From contig JAEZEB010000007.1 in the NCBI GenBank assembly GCA_023438115.1, positions 1 through 6,314 on the forward strand: 6,314 nt of DNA, in the 5' to 3' direction. This document shows positions 1-5,921 of the stretch, in pieces. The notes beneath the pieces were generated by a model. That model saw only the letters and a program-made list of their open reading frames with translations. It searched no databases and had not been told where the DNA came from. The translations under genes and the position numbers were made by a program. The stretch is from Pseudomonadota bacterium (GTDB lineage: Bacteria; Pseudomonadota; Gammaproteobacteria; Burkholderiales; Burkholderiaceae_C). The stretch's first letter is position 1. Each line of letters begins with the position of its first letter.

Positions 1-25
1 GGCATGGCCTTCCTCCTTGCACCAC
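1..25. other. Left edge: region upstream of glyQ with a 16S-tail-like CCTCCTT
   Basis: These 25 bases precede the glyQ ATG and contain no Shine-Dalgarno sequence on the + strand. Instead they carry CTTCCTCCTT (9-18), which resembles the 3' tail of 16S rRNA. Read on the minus strand it is AAGGAGG followed after 6 nt by ATG (bases 5-3), which would suit a gene leaving the window leftward. On the + strand, frame 3 is open from base 3 to a TGA at 30-32, so an upstream gene could instead end by overlapping the glyQ start. The sequence is too short to decide between these, and neither is called as a gene. Confidence 0.3.
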
Positions 26-931
<906 letters not shown>

Positions 932-933
932 GC

Positions 934-3039
934 ATGAGCGTGCAGAACCTCCTGGTGGAACTCTTCGTCGAGGAACTCCCGCCCAAGGCGCTGAAGAAGC
1001 TGGGCGAATCCTTCGCCGGCGTGCTGCTGGAGCAGCTGAAGGCGCAGGGCCTCGCCTCGGGCGAATCGAAGCTCACCGCCTATGCCTCGCCGCGGCGGCT
1101 CGCCGCGCATGTCACGGCCGTGGCCTCGCAGGCCGCCGACAAGTCGGTGTCGCAGAAGCTGATGCCCGTGAGCGTGGGCCTGGACGCATCCGGCAACGCC
1201 ACCCCGGCGCTGCTGAAGAAGCTGCAGGCGCTGGGCGCCGATGCGTCCGCGGTGCCGAAACTCAAGCGCGCCATGGACGGCAAGGCCGAGGCCCTGTTCC
1301 ATGACAGCACCGTCCAGGGCGCGACCCTTGCCGACGGCCTGCAGAAGGCGCTGGCCGAAAGCCTGGCGAAGCTCCCTATCCCCAAGGTCATGACCTACCA
1401 GCTCGCCGACGGCTGGACCGACGTGAAGTTCGTGCGTCCCGCCCATGCGCTGGTGGCGCTGCACGGCAAGGACGTCGTGCCGGTCGACATCCTCGGCTTG
1501 CAGGCCGGCCGCCGCACGCAGGGCCACCGCTTCGAGGCGGCGGCTCCTTCCGTCGACATCGCCGATGCCGACAGCTACGCGCGCACGCTGCAGGAGCAGG
1601 GCGCGGTGATCGCCGGTTTCGCCGAGCGCCGCGCGGAGATCGCCCGCCAGCTGCAGGAAGCGGCCGCGAAGGTGGGCGGCGGCGCGCGCCCGATCGAGGA
1701 CGACGCGCTGCTCGACGAAGTGACGGCGCTGGTCGAACGTCCCAACGTGCTGACTTGCCAATTCGAGCCCGAATTCCTGGAAGTGCCGCAGGAGTGCCTG
1801 ATCCTCACGATGAAGGCCAACCAGAAGTACTTCCCGCTGCTGGACGCGCAGGGCAAGCTCACCAACCGCTTCCTGGTGGTGAGCAACATCCGCCCGCAGG
1901 ATCCGTCCGCGGTGATCGGCGGCAACGAGCGCGTGGTGCGCCCGCGCCTGGCCGACGCCAAGTTCTTCTTCGACCAGGACCGCAAGAAGACGCTCGAGTC
2001 GCGTGTCGCCGGCCTGGGCAAGGTCGTGTACCACAACAAGCTGGGCACGCAGGGCGAGCGCATCGAGCGCGTGCGCGCCATCGCCAAGGTGATCGGCGCG
2101 CAGATGGGCAGCGACTCTCTCGCCCAGCAGGCCGACGTCGCCGCGCGCCTGGCCAAGGCGGACCTGCTCACCGACATGGTGGGCGAGTTCCCCGAGCTGC
2201 AGGGGATCATGGGCGGCTATTACGCGCGCCACGACGGCCTGGGCGACGAGGTCGCCTTCGCGATCGAGGACCACTACCGCCCGCGCTTCGCCGGCGACGA
2301 GCTCCCGCGCAATGCGCTGGGCCTGGTGGTCGCGCTGGCCGACAAGCTGGAAACGCTGGCCGGCCTGTTCGCCATCGGCCAGCTGCCCACGGGCGACAAG
2401 GATCCCTTCGCGCTGCGCCGCCACGCCCTGGGCGTGGTGCGCATGCTGATGGAGAAAGACCTGCCGCTGGCCGTGGGCGAACTGGTCGGCGAGGCGCTGG
2501 CCCTGTTCCCGCAGGCGCAGCCCGCCACCACCGAACAGCTCACGGACTTCATCTACGAACGCCTCGCGGGCCTGCTGCGCGAGCAGGGCTACAGCGCCCA
2601 GGAAGTCGATGCCGTGCTGGCGCTGCGCCCGCAGCGCCTGGGCGAGGTTGCCAAGCGGCTCGCCGCGGTGCGCGCGTTCGCCGCGCTGCCCGAGGCGCCG
2701 GCGCTGGCCGCCGCCAACAAGCGCATCGGCAACATCCTGAAGAAGACCGAGCGCGCCGACGCGCACGTGAGCGAGCCGCTGCTGAAGGAAGATGCCGAGA
2801 AGGCGCTCTATGCGGCCACGCAACGCATCGCGCCGCAGGCCGGCGCGCAGTTCGAATCCGGTGACTACACGGGTTCGCTGCAGACGCTCGCCGGGCTGCG
2901 CGAAACGGTGGACGCGTTCTTCGACCACGTGATGGTCAACGCCGAGGATGCGGACCTGCGCCTGAACCGGCTGGGCCTGCTCGCGACGCTGCACCAGGCC
3001 ATGAACCGGGTGGCCGACCTCTCGCGCCTTGCCCAATAA
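934..3039 (+). CDS. glyS: Glycine--tRNA ligase beta subunit
   Basis: This is the beta subunit of glycyl-tRNA synthetase, needed with GlyQ for tRNA-Gly recognition and aminoacylation. It has 701 residues, close to the family norm (689 in E. coli). Visible family features are the N-terminal VELFVEELPPKAL, KLPIPKVM, the TMKANQKYFPLLD segment near residue 293, VVRPRLADAKFFFDQDRKK, the HD-like region around residues 410-435 (DMVGEFPELQG then YYARHDG), KDPFALRRHALGV near 489, and a C-terminal anticodon-binding-type helical domain ending in LRETVDAFFDHVMV and LRLNRLGLLATL. The ATG at 934 comes 2 nt after the glyQ stop, and AAGAAGG-like purines at the end of glyQ may serve as a weak ribosome-binding site. 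The same frame stays open far upstream inside glyQ, but that part has no family similarity. Translational coupling to glyQ is inferred from the spacing. Confidence 0.98.
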   Translation: MSVQNLLVELFVEELPPKALKKLGESFAGVLLEQLKAQGLASGESKLTAYASPRRLAAHVTAVASQAADKSVSQKLMPVSVGLDASGNATPALLKKLQALGADASAVPKLKRAMDGKAEALFHDSTVQGATLADGLQKALAESLAKLPIPKVMTYQLADGWTDVKFVRPAHALVALHGKDVVPVDILGLQAGRRTQGHRFEAAAPSVDIADADSYARTLQEQGAVIAGFAERRAEIARQLQEAAAKVGGGARPIEDDALLDEVTALVERPNVLTCQFEPEFLEVPQECLILTMKANQKYFPLLDAQGKLTNRFLVVSNIRPQDPSAVIGGNERVVRPRLADAKFFFDQDRKKTLESRVAGLGKVVYHNKLGTQGERIERVRAIAKVIGAQMGSDSLAQQADVAARLAKADLLTDMVGEFPELQGIMGGYYARHDGLGDEVAFAIEDHYRPRFAGDELPRNALGLVVALADKLETLAGLFAIGQLPTGDKDPFALRRHALGVVRMLMEKDLPLAVGELVGEALALFPQAQPATTEQLTDFIYERLAGLLREQGYSAQEVDAVLALRPQRLGEVAKRLAAVRAFAALPEAPALAAANKRIGNILKKTERADAHVSEPLLKEDAEKALYAATQRIAPQAGAQFESGDYTGSLQTLAGLRETVDAFFDHVMVNAEDADLRLNRLGLLATLHQAMNRVADLSRLAQ

Positions 3040-3046
3040 GGCCGTC
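3038..3046 (+). promoter_or_regulatory. Short Shine-Dalgarno supporting the gmhB start
   Basis: AAGG at 3038-3041 overlaps the last two bases of glyS and lies 5 nt before the ATG at 3047. It favours that ATG over the in-frame TTG at 3029, which would overlap glyS by 11 nt and add the residues MPNKAV, which are not typical of the family. The arrangement suits termination and reinitiation from glyS. Confidence 0.5.
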
Positions 3047-3616
3047 ATGAAACTCGTCATCCTCGACCGCGACGGCACCATCAACGTCGACAGCGACGAA
3101 TTCATCAAGACGCCGGAGGAGTGGCATCCGCTGCCCGGCGCGCTGGAGGCGATCGCGCGCCTGAACCACGCCGGCTGGCACGTCGCCATCGCGAGCAACC
3201 AGTCCGGCCTGGGCCGCGGCCTGTTCGACGTGGCCTCGCTCAACGCGATCCACGCGCGCATGCACAAGATGCTGGCCGCCTTCGGGGGCCGCATCGACGC
3301 CGTCTTCTACTGCCCGCACGGGCCGGACGAGGGCTGCCAGTGCCGCAAGCCGCTGCCGGGCCTGTTCGAGCAGATCGGCGAGCGTTTCGGCGTCGACCTG
3401 CGCACCGTGCCGGTGGTGGGCGACGCCCCGCGCGACCTCCAGGCCGGCGTGGCCGCCGGCTGCCAGCCGCACCTGGTGCTGACCGGCAAGGCCGCGGGCC
3501 TGCGCGGCCAGCCGCTGCCCGACGCCTATCCGGCCGGCACGCAGGTGCACGAGGACCTGGCCGCCTTCGCCGACTGGCTGGTCGCCCGCGCGCCCGCTGC
3601 ACCCCGTCCCACCTGA
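3047..3616 (+). CDS. gmhB: D-glycero-beta-D-manno-heptose 1,7-bisphosphate 7-phosphatase
   Basis: GmhB is a cytoplasmic HAD-superfamily phosphatase that removes the C7 phosphate of heptose 1,7-bisphosphate on the way to ADP-heptose, a building block of the LPS inner core. The protein has 189 residues (191 in E. coli). HAD motif I is ILDRDGTIN, with nucleophile D7 and acid/base D9. Motif II is ASNQSG. Motif III contains R100-K101, and motif IV is VVGDAPRD with D126. A zinc site is formed by C89-P-H91 and C97-Q-C99, which is diagnostic of GmhB and the related HisB-type phosphatases. The loop between H91 and C97 has 5 residues, shorter than the roughly 12 of the E. coli enzyme. It lies 7 nt after glyS and 16 nt before plsC, so cotranscription is likely. 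A related histidinol-phosphatase function is less likely because no his genes are present. Confidence 0.93.
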   Translation: MKLVILDRDGTINVDSDEFIKTPEEWHPLPGALEAIARLNHAGWHVAIASNQSGLGRGLFDVASLNAIHARMHKMLAAFGGRIDAVFYCPHGPDEGCQCRKPLPGLFEQIGERFGVDLRTVPVVGDAPRDLQAGVAAGCQPHLVLTGKAAGLRGQPLPDAYPAGTQVHEDLAAFADWLVARAPAAPRPT

Positions 3617-3632
3617 GAGATACTCCCGCCCC

Positions 3633-4397
3633 ATGGCATTTCTGCGCTCGCTGGTCCACGGCCTCTGGATGCTCGTGACCGTCATTCCCTGGGGCATCTG
3701 GATGGTCACCGCCTCGATCTGGTCCTCCGGCGAGGAGATGTACTGGAAGGCCGCCCGCTGGCTGCGCTGGCAGATCGACGGCCTGCGCATCCTTTGCGGC
3801 GTGCAGGTGCGCGTGACGGGCATGGAGAACCTGCCGGAAGGCAAGACCAGCCCGGCGATCCTGCTGGTGAAGCACCAGTCGACGCTGGAAACCTTCCTGA
3901 TGCCGACACTCATGCCGCACCCGCTGGCCTACGTGTTCAAGCGCGAGCTGATCTACATCCCCTTCTTCGGCTGGGCGATGGGCCGCATGGACATGATCCA
4001 TATCGACCGCAGCCAGCGCGCGCAGGCCTTCTCCAAGGTGGTGGAGCAGGGCAAGCGGCTGCTGGCGCAGGGCATCTGGGTGATCATGTTCCCCGAGGGC
4101 ACGCGCATCCCGCGTGGCAAGGCGGGGACCTACAAGTCCGGCGGCACGCGCCTGGCCGTGGCCACCGGGGCGCCCGTGATCCCGATCGCCGTCGCCTCGG
4201 CCAAGTGCTGGCCGCGCAAGAAGTTCATCAAGCGCCCCGGCATCGTGGACGTTTCCATCGGCAAGCCGATCCCCAGCGAGGGCCGGGAGGCCGACGAACT
4301 GATGCGCGAGGTGGAGGCCTGGATCGAGGGCGAGATGCGCCGGCTCGATCCCGAGGCCTACGTGCACGAGGCGAAAGGCGAGCCCGCGCAGGTGTAA
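3633..4397 (+). CDS. plsC: 1-acyl-sn-glycerol-3-phosphate acyltransferase (PlsC family)
   Basis: This membrane-bound lysophosphatidate acyltransferase transfers an acyl group to the sn-2 position of lysophosphatidic acid to make phosphatidic acid. The protein has 254 residues, with a hydrophobic tryptophan-rich N-terminal segment (about residues 5-30) that should anchor it to the inner membrane. Family blocks appear in order: motif I KHQSTLET with H81, motif II GRMDMIHIDR, motif III FPEGTR at 153-158, and motif IV around VIPIAV. Motif I reads H-X4-E, with E86 in place of the canonical aspartate; the other motifs are intact, so an active enzyme is expected. The first ATG after gmhB is used. 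There is no good Shine-Dalgarno, only GAGAGA 12 nt upstream, and a GATACT -10-like hexamer ends 8 nt before the ATG. It could also acylate another lipid, but the PlsC family is clear. Confidence 0.9.
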   Translation: MAFLRSLVHGLWMLVTVIPWGIWMVTASIWSSGEEMYWKAARWLRWQIDGLRILCGVQVRVTGMENLPEGKTSPAILLVKHQSTLETFLMPTLMPHPLAYVFKRELIYIPFFGWAMGRMDMIHIDRSQRAQAFSKVVEQGKRLLAQGIWVIMFPEGTRIPRGKAGTYKSGGTRLAVATGAPVIPIAVASAKCWPRKKFIKRPGIVDVSIGKPIPSEGREADELMREVEAWIEGEMRRLDPEAYVHEAKGEPAQV

Positions 4398-4401
4398 ACG
4401 G

Positions 4402-4431
4402 TTGGCAAGGGGCTTTCGGCGTCCGTAGAAT
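4402..4431 (+). promoter_or_regulatory. Sigma-70-type promoter of the YgjP-like gene
   Basis: TTGGCA (4402-4407) and TAGAAT (4426-4431) are each one base from consensus and are separated by 18 nt. They lie just downstream of the plsC stop. A start site about 7-9 nt after the -10 falls at 4438-4440, that is, at or next to the ATG at 4440. There is no Shine-Dalgarno in between, so a leaderless mRNA is predicted. This promoter would let the peptidase gene be transcribed independently of the glyQ-plsC group. Confidence 0.6.
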
Positions 4432-4439
4432 CGCGCGCC

Positions 4440-5345
4440 ATGCAGTCCCCGTTTCAGCTCCTCCTCGACCTGTTCGACGAGCCGAAACCGACCCCGCAGC
4501 CCCCCGCGCCGCCGCAGGTCCCTACTGCGGACCTCGAACCGTCTCCCGGCGAGCCCTTCGACCGGGTGCTCGCGCCCCAGGCCTTCCGCCATCCCGACGC
4601 CAACCGCGAAGCGCGCATCGGCGACGTGCTGGTCGCCTATGAATTCCGCCGCGCCCGGCGCAAGAACATCGGTTTTTCCGTGGGTCCCGAAGGCCTGGTG
4701 GTGAGCGCGCCGCGCTGGGTGCCGCTCGCCGAGGTGGACCAGGCCGTGCGCAGCAAGGCGCGCTGGATCGTCGCCAAGCTGGAGGCCGCGCGCGAGCGCA
4801 GCGAACGGCTGGAAGCCGCCCGCATCATTTGGCGGGACGGCGCCACCTTTCCCTACCTGGGCGAGCCCGTGATCGTGGTGCTGGATCCGCGCCATGCCTT
4901 CCGCGAGGTGGGCGCGGTGCTGAACACCGACGGCGCGGCCCTGCCGGGCGTGCCGCGGGCGACGCTGCACGTGGGCCTGCCGCAGACGGCCGAGCCGGCG
5001 CAGATCCGCGACGCCGTGCAGGCCTGGCTGATGCGACGTGCCAAGGAGCTGTTCGCCGAGCGCCTGGACCATTTCGCGCCGCTGCTGGGCGTGCAGTGGC
5101 GCAAGCTCACGCTCTCCAGCGCCGGCACCCTGTGGGGCACCGCGCACAGCGACGGCTCCATCCGCCTGAACTGGCGGCTGGTCCACTTCCGCCTGCCGGT
5201 GATCGATTACGTGGTCGCCCACGAGCTGAGCCACCTGCGGGTGATGGACCACAGCCCGCGCTTCTGGGACACGGTGCGCACGGTGGTCCCCAACTACGCC
5301 GAACTGCGCGGGCAGCTGCGCGAAGAGGCCGTCCCGGCCTGGTGA
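4440..5345 (+). CDS. YgjP/SprT-like zinc metallopeptidase (DUF45 family) with N-terminal extension
   Basis: This is a 301-residue protein of the YgjP-like metallopeptidase family (PF01863, formerly DUF45), related to SprT and WLM/Wss1 proteases. The zinc site is H261-E-L-S-H265, with H271 in DHSPRFW as the likely third ligand; E262 is the predicted catalytic base. Family features before it include RRKNIGFSVGPEGLVVSAPRW (from about residue 72), WRKLTLSSAGTLWGTAHSDG and IRLNWRLVHF, then VIDYVVAHELSHL. Residues 1-60 are an extension: a short hydrophobic peptide (QLLLDLF, 6-12), then a proline-rich, probably disordered linker. No signal peptide is visible, so it should be cytoplasmic. It follows plsC by 42 nt and has its own promoter. 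The substrate is unknown. E. coli YgjP, about half this length, has been linked to nucleotide pyrophosphatase activity as I recall, so peptidase activity here is inferred from the motif. Confidence 0.88.
   Translation: MQSPFQLLLDLFDEPKPTPQPPAPPQVPTADLEPSPGEPFDRVLAPQAFRHPDANREARIGDVLVAYEFRRARRKNIGFSVGPEGLVVSAPRWVPLAEVDQAVRSKARWIVAKLEAARERSERLEAARIIWRDGATFPYLGEPVIVVLDPRHAFREVGAVLNTDGAALPGVPRATLHVGLPQTAEPAQIRDAVQAWLMRRAKELFAERLDHFAPLLGVQWRKLTLSSAGTLWGTAHSDGSIRLNWRLVHFRLPVIDYVVAHELSHLRVMDHSPRFWDTVRTVVPNYAELRGQLREEAVPAW
4455..4475 (+). other. Candidate beta-sliding-clamp-binding motif (QLLLDLF) in the peptidase
   Basis: Codons 6-12 of the metallopeptidase encode QLLLDLF. This fits QLxLxLF, the longer form of the bacterial beta-clamp (DnaN) binding motif, at every fixed position. 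It sits at the extreme N-terminus and is followed by a Pro-rich linker (about residues 15-45), the usual setting for such tethering peptides. Seeing the match is direct; binding to DnaN is inference. Confidence 0.4.
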
Positions 5346-5358
5346 CGCGGCCGTCCGA

Positions 5359-5380
5359 TTGACGTTGACGTAAACGTCAG
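5359..5380. promoter_or_regulatory. ACGT-type dyad, probable MerR/LiuR operator
   Basis: A 22-bp imperfect dyad (9 of 11 positions paired) is centred between 5369 and 5370. Its outer arms TGACGTT (5360-5366) and AACGTCA (5373-5379) are perfect inverted repeats. A second register, TGACGT-AA-ACGTCA (5366-5379), is also perfect, because TGACGT is directly repeated. ACGT-rich palindromes of this kind are, as I recall, reported for LiuR regulators. Position within the promoter of the merR gene suggests autoregulation. Confidence 0.6.
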
Positions 5381-5387
5381 ATGTAAT
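5359..5387 (+). promoter_or_regulatory. Sigma-70-type promoter of the merR gene
   Basis: TTGACG (5359-5364) and TGTAAT (5382-5387) each match consensus at five of six positions and are separated by the ideal 17 nt. The predicted start is near 5394, giving a leader of about 40 nt before the ATG at 5433. The inverted repeat at 5359-5380 overlaps the -35 box and most of the spacer. Confidence 0.65.
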
Positions 5388-5392
5388 CGGCA

Positions 5393-5419
5393 CGCAGGCT
5401 GGCCGCCGCGGCGCCTGCG
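5393..5419 (+). other. Stable GC-rich hairpin in the merR leader
   Basis: CGCAGGC (5393-5399) pairs with GCCTGCG (5413-5419). Inside it, GCCG (5402-5405) pairs with CGGC (5409-5412) around a CCG loop, with a TG bulge at 5400-5401. That gives 11 base pairs starting right at the predicted transcript 5' end and ending 13 nt before the ATG. No U-tract follows, so it is not a typical terminator. It may stabilise the mRNA or influence translation. Confidence 0.4.
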
Positions 5420-5432
5420 CAATCTTCCTGCC

Positions 5433-5846
5433 ATGGCCGTCACCAACGCTTCCACCACGTACACCATCAGCGACCTCGCGCGCGAGTTCGACCTCACCAC
5501 GCGGGCGATCCGGTTCTACGAGGACATGGGGCTGCTGCAGCCGGAACGCTCCGGCCCCGGCGGACGCAACCGCGTCTACAGCTCGCGCGACCGCACCCGG
5601 CTCAAGCTCACGCTGCGGGCCAAGCGCCTGGGCCTGTCGCTCACCGAGGCGCGCGAGATCATCGACATGTACGACAGCCCGCGCGACACCGGGCCGCAGC
5701 TGCGCAAGTTCCTCGCCGTGCTGGCGCAGCACCGCCAGCAGCTGGAAGAGCAGATGGCCGAGCTGCAGGCCAACCTGGACGAGGTGCGCGCGCACGAGAA
5801 GGAAGCCCGCGCCCTCCTGGGCCGGGCCGAGAAGAAGACGGCCTAG
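5433..5846 (+). CDS. MerR-family transcriptional regulator, LiuR-like
   Basis: This is a 137-residue MerR-family DNA-binding protein. The winged helix-turn-helix lies at about residues 10-60 (TYTISDLAREFDLTTRAIRF, then YEDMGLL and NRVYSSRDRTRL), followed by a second helical part (LRAKRLGLSLTEAREIIDMY) and a C-terminal dimerisation coiled coil (about 88-130) ending in KKTA. It contains no cysteine, so it is unlikely to be one of the thiol-based metal or redox sensors. The sequence resembles LiuR, which controls branched-chain amino acid (leucine/isovalerate) and related acyl-CoA degradation; a small CoA ester as ligand is inferred from that resemblance. No liu genes are visible in the window. 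The ATG at 5433 is the only reasonable start, but no Shine-Dalgarno precedes it. The ACGT dyad in its own promoter suggests autoregulation. Confidence 0.88.
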   Translation: MAVTNASTTYTISDLAREFDLTTRAIRFYEDMGLLQPERSGPGGRNRVYSSRDRTRLKLTLRAKRLGLSLTEAREIIDMYDSPRDTGPQLRKFLAVLAQHRQQLEEQMAELQANLDEVRAHEKEARALLGRAEKKTA

Positions 5847-5865
5847 CCTCGTCTGCTTGGGGCAT

Positions 5866-5881
5866 GCGCCGGTTGCGGCGC
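5866..5881 (+). other. Perfect 6-bp hairpin between merR and the phosphatase gene
   Basis: GCGCCG (5866-5871), loop GTTG and CGGCGC (5876-5881) form a short stable stem 19 nt after the merR stop. There is no T-run after it, so intrinsic termination is doubtful. It could be a processing or stability element, or simply chance in GC-rich DNA. Confidence 0.25.
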
Positions 5882-5910
5882 GCTGCGAGAGTTCGGGGAC
5901 ACACCTGCCA

Positions 5911-5921
5911 CGGAGGTCCCC
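5911..5921 (+). promoter_or_regulatory. Strong Shine-Dalgarno fixing the phosphatase start
   Basis: GGAGG (5912-5916) lies 5 nt before the ATG at 5922. It is the clearest ribosome-binding site in the window and decides the start of the partial gene, which begins MRIAFTSC. Confidence 0.75.

Noticed and set aside
17..25. TTG at 17 as the glyQ start
   Set aside because: The ATG at 26 gives the MLTFQQ start typical of related GlyQ proteins; TTG would add only MHH and has no ribosome-binding site.
1755..2864. 369-codon + strand frame inside glyS
   Set aside because: It is an out-of-frame shadow of GlyS, dominated by Arg, Ala, Gly and Pro.
3029..3046. TTG at 3029 as the gmhB start
   Set aside because: The AAGG at 3038-3041 is well placed for the ATG at 3047, and the HAD motif I then falls at residues 7-11 as usual.
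5866..5900. Intrinsic terminator after merR
   Set aside because: The stem is perfect, but no T-rich tract follows, so it is listed only as a hairpin.
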